NCBI GenBank assembly: GCA_938041455.1
Contig: CALITO010000008.1
Coordinates: 56,416 to 120,415 of the forward strand
Direction of reading: 5' to 3'
Length of the DNA stretch: 64,000 bases
From: an uncultured bacterium
GTDB taxonomy: Bacteria; Armatimonadota; JACIXR01
The position numbers and the translations under genes were made by a program. Below, piece after piece: positions 17,707 through 26,033 of this stretch; position 1 is the first letter of the stretch; every line of letters starts with the position of its first letter. The notes under the pieces are model-generated. The model made no database searches. It had not been told where the DNA came from and was given only the letters and a program-made list of their open reading frames with translations.

Positions 17707-19266
17707 ATGAAAATGACTGTGAAACTCTTGGTCTTCTTGGTTTCAATTCCCGCTTTTGCTCTCCCTCCTCTTAAGGTGGAAAGGGGGAGGCTGGTAGATG
17801 CGGTGACTAAACAACCTGTGTGGCTATTTGGGGTCAATCTATTCGAAAGCCATCTTGGATGGACAATATCGCAGGATATAAATGAGATGGAGAGAAATCT
17901 CTTAGCCATAGCCCGCTTCGGCTTCAATGCCCTGCGAGTTCCCCTCAATATGAGCTATATAGAACCTGCCCCCAATGTATTCCCCGATAATCCAAGGTAT
18001 GCCGAGATTATGCGCCAGCATAATTTGAAAGAAGGTTTTCCTCACTTCTTAGATACCCTTGTGAAGAAAGCAGGAGAACTGGGAATGTATGTGATATTGG
18101 AATTTCACGAACTTCCCACCGACCCCTGGCGCTATTTTGCGGGAGGAAACGAGCAGTTGAGGGGGACAGGACAACACGGCGGAGCTATAGCTTGGCTGGC
18201 GAAGATTACCGAGGAAGATGGCAAGATAGAAAAGGTGGAATTAGATTGGGATAAGGCTTATGAATATGTTCCTAAGGCACTTGCCTGGCTCGCTCGCCGT
18301 TACAAAGGTAATCCCATTCTAGCGGGAATAGAGGTCCCTTGGAATGAGCCGGTTGGTGGCTGGGCGGAGGATGAAAAGCTCTATTACCGCCTTGTCCAAG
18401 CTTGCGCTCGGGCTGTTAAGAAGGAGGACCCTACTCGTCTCGTCTTTATGAATGTTCAGGATTGGGGAGCGGGAATCAATTTCTTGCCCTCATCTTCAAC
18501 TTGGCGCACTCCACCGGAGGTTGATGTTCTATCTCCCCATTTCTACTTCGGTATGCACTGCCCAAATACGCCCTATAAACAAGCGCTTCGTTGCGCCGTT
18601 GCAAACTGGACGAGTTGGTTTACCGGTTGGGGAAAACCGGTCGTGGTGGGTGAATACGGAACTCATGGGTTAACAAGAGATTGGTTAGAGGGTCACAGCA
18701 AAGAATTAGGGGAGTTTTCCTTTGATTCTCTCGCCAACGAGGTGATAGGAGCTTGCCTAAAGCAATGGAAGGAGATGGGCGTTCAAGGTGTTCTCTTGTG
18801 GGCATGGTGGGGAGGTATACCGGCGTCCGGTATCGGGAAAGGCAGAGATCTCCGGGTAGTTCTCCCCGCGCTTGAACAGTTTGTCCGAGATTTTAAGAAG
18901 CCTCGTTTGACTTCTATTGAGGCAAAAGTGGCAGTCATCTGCGATATAAAGAGGAGGAGTCAATATGGCGACCCTCAAGACCTTTTGGCTATAAGCGATG
19001 TGCTCGTTTCTCAGCGGGTTCTTCCTTTCCATACTGTCTTCGCTCAGGCATTTATGGAGGAGAAGAGTTTTTTGGAAAAGCGGAATTACGAGAAAATAAT
19101 ATTACTCGCTGATGGGCTTTCCGAGGAAATTATAAAATTGGTGAAGGGGAGCGTGCCCAAGGAGCGCCTTTTCGTCATCCAACAGGAAAGAGCGAGCTGG
19201 CGGGAAGAGCTTTTGAAGTTCTTGGGAGGGACCTCAAAAATAAGCTCAAGAACCTCTTCATACTAA
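17707..19266 (+). CDS. Exported GH5-like glycoside hydrolase
   Basis: The 519-residue protein has a signal peptide (1-18) and a TIM-barrel cellulase-type domain up to about residue 350. The acid/base is probably Glu214 in PWNEPVGG and the nucleophile Glu316 in VVVGEYGTHG, the standard pair of clan GH-A; the LEFHE strand near 131-135 also fits. The last 150 residues (about 365-515) look like a separate alpha/beta domain similar to beta-galactosidase trimerisation domains. Substrates of this clan include beta-glucans, mannans and xylans. It starts seven nt after the preceding large gene, completing a three-gene run aimed at plant-type polysaccharide. Confidence 0.75.
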   Translation: MKMTVKLLVFLVSIPAFALPPLKVERGRLVDAVTKQPVWLFGVNLFESHLGWTISQDINEMERNLLAIARFGFNALRVPLNMSYIEPAPNVFPDNPRYAEIMRQHNLKEGFPHFLDTLVKKAGELGMYVILEFHELPTDPWRYFAGGNEQLRGTGQHGGAIAWLAKITEEDGKIEKVELDWDKAYEYVPKALAWLARRYKGNPILAGIEVPWNEPVGGWAEDEKLYYRLVQACARAVKKEDPTRLVFMNVQDWGAGINFLPSSSTWRTPPEVDVLSPHFYFGMHCPNTPYKQALRCAVANWTSWFTGWGKPVVVGEYGTHGLTRDWLEGHSKELGEFSFDSLANEVIGACLKQWKEMGVQGVLLWAWWGGIPASGIGKGRDLRVVLPALEQFVRDFKKPRLTSIEAKVAVICDIKRRSQYGDPQDLLAISDVLVSQRVLPFHTVFAQAFMEEKSFLEKRNYEKIILLADGLSEEIIKLVKGSVPKERLFVIQQERASWREELLKFLGGTSKISSRTSSY

Positions 19267-19289
19267 TTTATGGTCCCTGTTGATAATGC

Positions 19290-20645
19290 TTATTCCTTAA
19301 AGAGGCCCTCGTTATCAACATAAATTTTCTGGGATTGGGAAGCGAGGACATCGCCGTTTTCATCCTTTGCTGAAACCTCTATTATATGTTCCCCATCCGC
19401 TAACCCCTTTATATCCACTAAGAATATAAACGGTGGAAAATTTTTCACGGCCTTTAATTTCCCATCTATCTTCAAATCAACTATCTTAGCTCCTTCTCCT
19501 TTCAATCTCACCTCCACTTCCAGTTCTCCCCTTGCTATCCTTGCCTCCTCGTTTATCTTTTTCCTCAATGCTTCCCTTATCCCTTCCCTCATACTCACTT
19601 GAGGAAAAACAATCCTCACCAAATTCATACACCCTTTATATTTTCCCTTAAAATTTTTATCCAAGTAGGAGGCAAGGTCGTCTATTTTCCCCCTGAGGAT
19701 GGGAATTTCTTCCCATCTCATACCATCCCAGCTCACCTCAACCCTATACCCCTTACCTCCGAATTTCCATAATCCTACTGTTCCATCAAAAAGTGGATAT
19801 TGCCCTGCTAAATTTTCCCTCAATGGGGCGATTACGAGATAAGGAGGAGCGGTGTGGAAATAGCTTTCCAATGCGTTTTCCGCAGGTATTATCTGAAATC
19901 CTCCCGATAGCTTATTATCAAACTTAGTCCCCTCTGCAGGGACGGTAGAAATAGTGATGGCTCCGGGATGAACAGTGTTTATCCTGCTAACGCCGGTGAA
20001 TTCCGTCCCATCAAAGCGTCCTATTCCAGTAATGGGTTTCTGCACTTTACCGAAAGGCGTTCTCTTTCCTTCTCTTGTTATAACATAGGCATTACCATCC
20101 TTCTTGTTCTCTATAACTACTGTTTTGGGAAGTTCTCTTTCTTCCACCACTATGAATATCTCCTCATTACCCTGAAGGGTATAAGACTGGGGAAGTTCCT
20201 TCAGGATATTGCCCTCTCTTAGATAAACTTTGCTCCCCACTAGGGGGGCTAAATCCTCGAAAATGAGGGTGCCTGCTTTTATATCTGTCAAAATCCCTGC
20301 TTCTCCTGGTTCTTGCCCGCCAAATTCTCTGGGAAGGGTTTGCATCTCCTTAGAGAGAATGGAGAAAATGTCCTCTTCATTTGCTTTTATGTGTATGGCA
20401 TAAGAGGAGACAGCAACAACTGTCCCCTGTTTCCCCCACTGGCAGGCGGGAAATCCTCTAACCGTTCCCTTGCCAGGTTTTAGAACTTTCCCAAGGTTTA
20501 CCCAGCTTTTCCCATCATTTATACTCGCCTTTATCATACCATCGGTCTTATTCTGCAGGGAAATCCAAAAAAGGTCCCCTCCATAGAGTGAAGAGCTGAA
20601 GATAAAAAACAAGGTATAACTTACGATTGTCTTTAATTTTTTCAT
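19290..20645 (-). CDS. Exported protein of unknown function with C-terminal Ig-like domain
   Basis: The 451-residue product has a signal peptide (about 1-22) and no family I recognise. The first 130 residues contain short strands around WISLQNKTDG and SWVNLGKVLKPGKG. A middle region mentions no catalytic motif. The C-terminal 75 residues (about 375-450) look like a bacterial Ig or fibronectin-type sandwich ending in SQKIYVDNEG. Its start overlaps the MetF-like stop by four bases (ATGA), so it is translated with the methionine genes, an odd partner for an exported protein. The plus-strand GH5 gene converges on it with a 23-nt gap and no clear terminator. Confidence 0.65.
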   Translation of the reverse strand: MKKLKTIVSYTLFFIFSSSLYGGDLFWISLQNKTDGMIKASINDGKSWVNLGKVLKPGKGTVRGFPACQWGKQGTVVAVSSYAIHIKANEEDIFSILSKEMQTLPREFGGQEPGEAGILTDIKAGTLIFEDLAPLVGSKVYLREGNILKELPQSYTLQGNEEIFIVVEERELPKTVVIENKKDGNAYVITREGKRTPFGKVQKPITGIGRFDGTEFTGVSRINTVHPGAITISTVPAEGTKFDNKLSGGFQIIPAENALESYFHTAPPYLVIAPLRENLAGQYPLFDGTVGLWKFGGKGYRVEVSWDGMRWEEIPILRGKIDDLASYLDKNFKGKYKGCMNLVRIVFPQVSMREGIREALRKKINEEARIARGELEVEVRLKGEGAKIVDLKIDGKLKAVKNFPPFIFLVDIKGLADGEHIIEVSAKDENGDVLASQSQKIYVDNEGLFKE

Positions 20646-21505
20646 TTCATTCCCTCCAGTAATTGTCTGGCGAGGGAGAAATCGTTGCCTGTCATAAGCA
20701 AAACCGGTTGCTCTCTCGCGAGCAATTCTATGAGGATTTCCCGAGCTATCTTTATACCTTCACCTCTCTCGTCCTGGGCTTTTTCCATCCTTTCAATTAT
20801 ATCATCGGGGACAAAAACACCGGGAACCTCGTAGCGAAGAAAATTAGCTACTCTTGAATTTTTTAGGACCCATACACCACCCACAAGGTAAGCAAGCTGT
20901 TTTATATTCTTGACGAACTCGTCCCATTTATCGAGGGAGAATATGGGCTGGGAAACTAAGAAATCAACGCCGAGGGAGATTTTCCTCATAACGCGTTCTA
21001 TCTCTCCTTCCCTGTCTTCTACAAAGGGATTGAAACCCGCTCCGAGGAAAAAATCTAATTTCTTCCCTATCTCCCTTCCTGATAAATCCACTCCTTCCCT
21101 TATCTTATTCGCCAAGGCAATAAGCCCTTCGGAGGTCACATCAAACACAGCTTTGGCGGACGGATAATCCCCTTGAGAGGGTGGGTCACCAGTTAAGAGC
21201 AGGAGATTTTTAATTCCAAGAGCATAAGCTCCTAAAAGCTCAGATTGGAGGGCAACTATGTTCTTATCACGGCAGGTAATGTGGAGTATTATCTCCTTGC
21301 CAGTTTTCTCTCCCACAATGTGCCCGAAGGCAAGGGAATCCATCCGTGCCCTTCCCCTAGGATTTTCCGGCACAGATATAGCGTCCACCATCTCTCCAAG
21401 TGGCGCTAATCCCTCTAATATCTGCTCAATATCTACTCCTTTAGGTGGAGAAACCTCCAATATAAGCGTTTGTTTTCTTTCTTTAAACCGTTCTCTGAGC
21501 GTCAT
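20642..21505 (-). CDS. metF: Methylenetetrahydrofolate reductase-like protein
   Basis: The 287-residue TIM-barrel protein starts with LILEVSPPKG, in which the glutamate matches the catalytic Glu of MetF. LLLLTGDPPSQGD, the FAD/folate-binding strand of the family, lies near 110-122, and FLVSQPIF near 180 is also typical. It would reduce methylenetetrahydrofolate to the methyl form used for methionine. It overlaps the upstream methionine-synthase gene and the downstream exported gene by four bases each, so all three are coupled. MetF proteins of this short type sometimes need a partner subunit (MetV); none is adjacent. Confidence 0.83.
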   Translation of the reverse strand: MTLRERFKERKQTLILEVSPPKGVDIEQILEGLAPLGEMVDAISVPENPRGRARMDSLAFGHIVGEKTGKEIILHITCRDKNIVALQSELLGAYALGIKNLLLLTGDPPSQGDYPSAKAVFDVTSEGLIALANKIREGVDLSGREIGKKLDFFLGAGFNPFVEDREGEIERVMRKISLGVDFLVSQPIFSLDKWDEFVKNIKQLAYLVGGVWVLKNSRVANFLRYEVPGVFVPDDIIERMEKAQDERGEGIKIAREILIELLAREQPVLLMTGNDFSLARQLLEGMK

Positions 21506-23232
21506 TTCGTTCCTCGGAAGGTGGATATATATCGGAGGCAGAACTCGTCATAGCCGAGGAGAGCACAAATAGCGAGGAAAGCATTTCTTACCTCTGCCTG
21601 GAGGGGGTTGCTTATCACCGCTGAGACACCTGCTTCCATTGCCATTGCTAAGAAAGAGGCGTTAAGGAGAGAGCGCCTCGGTAAACCATAGGATATATTA
21701 CTCAACCCAATAACAACCGGTACCCCGATTCTCTCTTTTATTAATCTTATCGCTTGGAGGACTTCCCTTATATGTTCCTGTGAGGTGGCGCAAGATAATA
21801 CCGCCGGGTCTATTAGGAGAGATTTCTCTAAGCCATAGCCTCTCGCGGTTTCCCAAATTTCCTTAGCTAAGGCAAGTCTATCCTCTGCCTTAAGGGGCGG
21901 AACTCCACCCCGCATCGTTAAGCCTATGGCTACCGCTCCATACTTTTTCGCCAAAGGGAGCATATTTTCAACGGATTCCTCATCAAGGGTAAAGGAGTTG
22001 AGAATGCCTCTTCCCTCTACTACACTTAACCCTTCCTCCATTAAACTGGGATTTAATGAATCTATAGCCAAGGGGACATCCACGACTCCTTGAATTGTCA
22101 GAACGACCTTCCTCATAATTTCCCTATCAACAGTGGGCATATCCACATTTACATCGAGTATCATTGCCCCTGCTTCTGTTTGTCTCGATGCTTCCTCACG
22201 GAGTAAAACCAGCCTGCCCGAGGTAATGTCCTCTTGAAGGCTTGGCTTATTAAAAACATTTATTCTCTCCCCTATTATCACAGGTTCTCTCTCTCCAATC
22301 CTCACTACTTTACCCCTGCTCGCGGTCATCAAAGGTAGGGAAACCTTCCGTCTTTCTACCTTCTTACCTTTAGCAACTTTACTTATTGCCCTTATATGCT
22401 CTGGTGTGGTCCCGCAACATCCCCCTATTATTTTTACCCCCTTCTTCAAAGCTTCTTCGGCAAATTTCTCGAAGTATTCAGGTGATGAGGGGAAGATTGT
22501 CCTTCCTTCATAGTAGGTAGGAAAGCCGGCGTTAGGTTGGGCAGAGAGGGGAAGATTTGTATTATTTGCCATTTCCTCTATGGTATCCAAAATACCTTGC
22601 GGTCCTATCCCACAGTTAGCCCCCACAACATCAATGTCTAATCCCTCCATAACAACAGCAAGGGAGGCGGGCTCCACTCCCATAGATGTTCTTCCCTCTT
22701 GGGAAAAGGACATCTGGGCAATTATTGGAATAGAAAAGTTTTCCTCTCTAACCGCTAATATAGCAGTTTTCAATTCCAAAAGGCTGTGGAATGTTTCAAG
22801 AATTATGATATCCACCCCACCTTCTAAAAGATATCTTGCCTGCTCACGGAAAACTCTCTTCGCTTCTTCTACCCTCAGGTTGCCAAACGGCTCCAATAAC
22901 CTATCCAGTGGACCGATAGAACCCGCGACGAACGCACTTCCCTGGCTCGTTTTTTTCGCTATCTCTACCCCCTTTAAATTTATCTCTCCGACCATATCAC
23001 CAAGACCATACTTCTCCAATTTGACACGGTTTGCCCCAAAAGTATTCGTCTCTACAATCTCCGCTCCTGCGGAAATGTAATCCCTATGGATTTTCTCTAT
23101 TAAATCGGGTCGGGAAATGTTGGCATATTCCACAGGGGAACCCGTAGGGAAGCCCAAAGAATAAAGCAAGGTCCCCATTGCTCCATCACAGATTATGACT
23201 TCCTCTTCCTTCAGCCGTTTTCGGAAATCCAT
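21502..23232 (-). CDS. Methionine synthase lacking the cobalamin domain (homocysteine plus folate modules)
   Basis: The 576-residue protein has an S-methyltransferase (homocysteine) module at about 1-290, with zinc cysteines in GANCG near 207 and GGCCGTTP near 275. A pterin-binding module follows at about 318-565, with LDVNVDMP, AIDSLNP and GLSNISYGLPRR, as in MetH and methyltetrahydrofolate:corrinoid transferases. The chain stops there. The cobalamin-binding and reactivation modules of full MetH, which bring it to about 1200 residues, are absent. Methyl transfer between the two modules normally passes through a corrinoid, so a separate B12 protein elsewhere in the genome is needed. It heads a coupled operon with the MetF-like gene. 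Confidence 0.85.
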   Translation of the reverse strand: MDFRKRLKEEEVIICDGAMGTLLYSLGFPTGSPVEYANISRPDLIEKIHRDYISAGAEIVETNTFGANRVKLEKYGLGDMVGEINLKGVEIAKKTSQGSAFVAGSIGPLDRLLEPFGNLRVEEAKRVFREQARYLLEGGVDIIILETFHSLLELKTAILAVREENFSIPIIAQMSFSQEGRTSMGVEPASLAVVMEGLDIDVVGANCGIGPQGILDTIEEMANNTNLPLSAQPNAGFPTYYEGRTIFPSSPEYFEKFAEEALKKGVKIIGGCCGTTPEHIRAISKVAKGKKVERRKVSLPLMTASRGKVVRIGEREPVIIGERINVFNKPSLQEDITSGRLVLLREEASRQTEAGAMILDVNVDMPTVDREIMRKVVLTIQGVVDVPLAIDSLNPSLMEEGLSVVEGRGILNSFTLDEESVENMLPLAKKYGAVAIGLTMRGGVPPLKAEDRLALAKEIWETARGYGLEKSLLIDPAVLSCATSQEHIREVLQAIRLIKERIGVPVVIGLSNISYGLPRRSLLNASFLAMAMEAGVSAVISNPLQAEVRNAFLAICALLGYDEFCLRYISTFRGTK

Positions 23233-23292
23233 CTCTACCTCCTGGTTTTTAATGGCAAAATCAAGGGGATGTTATTAATATTTTACATTAGG

Positions 23293-23775
23293 ATGAGGAG
23301 AAGTAAACAAATCTTTGTTCTTCACCACTGCCTCCTCAATCAAAATGCCAGGGCCAAAGGGTTAGCAAAAAGGAGAGGTGTAGTAGAAGAAATAGTGGAG
23401 GAGGCAATAAGAAATGGCTGGGGAATCTACCAGATTCCTTGTCCCGAGCTTCGCTTTTTAGGTATGGAGAGAGAACCTATGAGCAAAACGAGATACGACA
23501 CAGAGGAGTTCAGGGTTATATGTAAGGAGATTGCGAGGGAAGTGGCTGAGGATCTAAGAAGATTCGTGGAGGTGGGATACGAAATAAAGGGGATAGCGGG
23601 AGTGGAAGGCTCGCCTTCTTGCGGAGTAAACCTGACCCATATAGGGGAGGGAGGGGAAGAAAAACTGGTGGAAGGAGAAGGCATTTTGGTAGAGGAGATA
23701 AAGAAGGCTTTAGCAAAGAATGGCATAAGGATTAATTATTATGGAATAAAGCTTGAAGAAGGGAGAGACTGCTGA
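23293..23775 (+). CDS. TudS-related Fe-S protein (putative desulfidase)
   Basis: The 160-residue protein keeps three cysteines in the arrangement of the thiouracil desulfurase (TudS)/DUF523-like group: Cys13 in HHCLLNQNA, Cys50 in IPCPEL and Cys110 in GSPSCGV, the ligands of a [4Fe-4S] cluster in TudS. Its precise substrate is unknown. An ATG at 23269 would add eight residues; 23293 was chosen because the family begins just before the first cysteine motif. Neither has a strong ribosome binding site. The stop codon overlaps the start of the PHP gene (TGATG), and the gene is divergent from the methionine operon. Confidence 0.65.
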   Translation: MRRSKQIFVLHHCLLNQNARAKGLAKRRGVVEEIVEEAIRNGWGIYQIPCPELRFLGMEREPMSKTRYDTEEFRVICKEIAREVAEDLRRFVEVGYEIKGIAGVEGSPSCGVNLTHIGEGGEEKLVEGEGILVEEIKKALAKNGIRINYYGIKLEEGRDC

Positions 23776-24650
23776 TGAACTGGAGTGAACTAACAAATAA
23801 AAAGAAAAGGCTCAAAGGTGGATTGCATATCCATACAACTTTATCGGATGGACATAAAACTCCTGAGGAGGTAGCGGAATGGTATAGGAACCGTGGTTTT
23901 GATTTCATATTCATAACCGACCATAACAAGGTATCGGACTTCTCCTATTTATGCAGTGACGATTTTCTCGTTTTGAATGGTGGAGAGTTCACTGCAGGCA
24001 GGACCGATTTAGGTGAACCTCTCCACTTTATCGGTCTTAATTTACCTCCTGGTTTCACTCCTTCCTCAAAGAGTTCTCCCCAGGATTTAATAAACGAGAT
24101 GAGGGAAGCGGGAGCGGAGGTTATTCTCGCTCATCCTTACTGGTCTCAACTGTCTTGGCAGGATATATTTCCTCTGGAAGGAATACTCGGCTTAGAGATC
24201 TTGAATTACGCATCAGAGGTAGCCATAAGGAAAGGATATTCAGTAGTTCATTGGGATGACCTCTTAAACAGGGGAAAAAGGCTCTATGGCTTTGCGGTTG
24301 ACGATTCTCACTTCGGGATAGAAGACGGAGGTGGCGGCTGGATAGAAGTGGAGGCGGAGGAACTGAGTCTTAAGGGTATTATGGAAGCTTTAAGAAATGG
24401 TGCTTTCTTCTCCTCATGCGGTCCTAAGATATTGGAGATGAAAATTAAGGAAGGGCTGGTGGAGGTAACCACCACTCCGGTTGTATCCGTTTGTTTCCTT
24501 TCCAACCTGGCTCTGGGTTATTGTCTCAACTCCCCTGATGACTCCATAACAAAAGCCCAGTTCGAACTTAAACCTCGCTACAAATTCGTAAGATTTGAAT
24601 GTGAGGATGAGCACCATAAAAGAGCCTGGTCAAACCCTGTTTATTTTTAG
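23775..24650 (+). CDS. PHP-domain phosphoesterase
   Basis: The 291-residue protein has the four PHP metal motifs: HIHTTLSDGH at 18-27, ITDHN at 47-51, ILAHPYW near 115 and VDDSHFG near 175. The family hydrolyses phosphate esters such as histidinol phosphate or 3',5'-bisphosphonucleotides; which one cannot be told here. The C-terminal 70 residues add a beta-rich tail. It overlaps the TudS-like gene by one base, so the two are coupled. It is followed by 150 nt containing the metK promoter. Confidence 0.8.
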   Translation: MNWSELTNKKKRLKGGLHIHTTLSDGHKTPEEVAEWYRNRGFDFIFITDHNKVSDFSYLCSDDFLVLNGGEFTAGRTDLGEPLHFIGLNLPPGFTPSSKSSPQDLINEMREAGAEVILAHPYWSQLSWQDIFPLEGILGLEILNYASEVAIRKGYSVVHWDDLLNRGKRLYGFAVDDSHFGIEDGGGGWIEVEAEELSLKGIMEALRNGAFFSSCGPKILEMKIKEGLVEVTTTPVVSVCFLSNLALGYCLNSPDDSITKAQFELKPRYKFVRFECEDEHHKRAWSNPVYF

Positions 24651-24673
24651 CCTTTTTGGTTCCGTGGACTTGC

Positions 24674-24702
24674 TTGACACAATGGTTAAGATGTATTAAG
24701 AT
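24674..24702 (+). promoter_or_regulatory. metK promoter with phased TTAAGAT repeats
   Basis: TTGACA at 24674-24679, a 17-bp spacer and TAAGAT at 24697-24702. The heptamer TTAAGAT occurs at 24686-24692 and again at 24696-24702, exactly ten bases apart and overlapping the -10 box, and AAGATCTT at 24698-24705 is self-complementary. A regulator binding one face of the helix here could block the polymerase. The leader of about 95 nt shows no known S-adenosylmethionine riboswitch. Confidence 0.65.
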
Positions 24703-24803
24703 CTTCAAAATGGGGTAGTTATAAGGGGGGAAATGCATTTGTAAAAGTTCGAAGATTTGATATTATATAATAACTTACCGTGAAGAAGGAGGTGCTTCAA
24801 AAA

Positions 24804-26033
24804 ATGAACCAGTTAAAGTTGGAGATACTTGAGCAACCCAGCGTTGAGGAAATGGCGCGAGAGATAGTGGAGCGTAAGGGACTCGGACATCCTGACAGTC
24901 TGTGTGATGGTATTGCCGAGGCGGTGTCACGAGCATTATCAAATGAATACAAGCGCCGATATGGTAGAATCCTTCACCACAACACTGATAAGGCACAAAT
25001 AGTAGGAGGTCAATCAGAACCTCGCTATGGGGGAGGGGAGATAATTAGACCAATCTATATTCTTCTCTCCGGTAGAGCGACATCCCTTGTCACAACCCAG
25101 GACGGCGCAATAGAACATTTCCCCGTCCATACCGTCGCCTTGAGAGCGACAAAGGAATATCTGAAGTCAACTTGTAGAAATCTCGACCTCGATACCCATG
25201 TCATAATAGATTCTCGTATTGGACAGGGAGCGGAAAACCTTCAGCAAACATTGCAGTTAGAGGAGGCTCCCGAAGCTAATGATACCTCCTTCGGGGTGGG
25301 GCATGCTCCCCTCTCGGAAACCGAGAGAATCGTCTTAGAAACAGAGCGTTACCTCAATAGTGAAGAGTTTAAGAAAAGACATCCCGAAACTGGAGAGGAT
25401 ATAAAGGTTATGGGGTTGAGGGAAGATGACAGGATAACGCTCACCATTGCTTGCGCCTTCGTTTCAAAATTCGTCAATAATTTGGAAGACTATTTGTGTA
25501 AAAAGGAGGAGATAAAAAGGGAGTTGGGGGAATACCTTAGGAGATTTACACAAAGGCAGTTTGAAATACATCTCAATACCGCGGATAGCCCAGAGGAGGA
25601 TGTGGACGGCAAACGGGTATATCTAACCGTGACAGGGCTTTCCGCTGAGCAAGGAGACGATGGCTCGGCGGGGAGGGGAAACAGGGTCAACGGCTTGATA
25701 ACCCCTTGTAGACCTATGTCTATGGAAGCAGCAGCTGGGAAAAACCCTGTTAACCATGTGGGAAAGCTATATAATGTGGTAGCTAACGAGACAGCAAGGG
25801 ATATATGGAAAAAGGTAAAAGGTGTTAAAGAAGTAACTGTGAAAGTGTTGAGCCAGATAGGTGTCCCCATAACCCAACCCCAATCGGTTAGCATACAGAT
25901 CATCCCTGCCAAAAATTTTAACCCTAATGATGCTAAAGAGGATATAGAAGATATAGTCAAAAGTCACCTTTCCTTAGATAATTTTCTCACTTTATCAGCT
26001 CGCTTCTTAAAGGGGGAAATACCGGTATTTTGA
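24804..26033 (+). CDS. S-adenosylmethionine synthetase, archaeal type
   Basis: The 409-residue enzyme joins methionine and ATP to make S-adenosylmethionine. It belongs to the archaeal MAT family, not the MetK family of most bacteria. Typical marks are the N-terminal VERKGLGHPDSLCDGIAEA, the middle GAENLQQTL and SFGVGHAPLSETE stretches, and a C-terminal region with IGVPITQPQ. Length fits the family (about 400). The start is the ATG at 24804 with AAGGAGG at 24786-24792; a GTG at 24780 would lie upstream of that site. Its stop overlaps the TTG of pyrF by four bases. It has its own promoter. Confidence 0.92.
   Translation: MNQLKLEILEQPSVEEMAREIVERKGLGHPDSLCDGIAEAVSRALSNEYKRRYGRILHHNTDKAQIVGGQSEPRYGGGEIIRPIYILLSGRATSLVTTQDGAIEHFPVHTVALRATKEYLKSTCRNLDLDTHVIIDSRIGQGAENLQQTLQLEEAPEANDTSFGVGHAPLSETERIVLETERYLNSEEFKKRHPETGEDIKVMGLREDDRITLTIACAFVSKFVNNLEDYLCKKEEIKRELGEYLRRFTQRQFEIHLNTADSPEEDVDGKRVYLTVTGLSAEQGDDGSAGRGNRVNGLITPCRPMSMEAAAGKNPVNHVGKLYNVVANETARDIWKKVKGVKEVTVKVLSQIGVPITQPQSVSIQIIPAKNFNPNDAKEDIEDIVKSHLSLDNFLTLSARFLKGEIPVF

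Noticed and set aside
24703..24803. SAM riboswitch in the metK leader
   Set aside because: The leader of about 95 nt shows none of the conserved stems I would expect; a covariance search would settle it.
25490..25960. 156-codon frame on the minus strand inside metK
   Set aside because: It lies wholly within the conserved metK coding sequence and its translation shows no family features.
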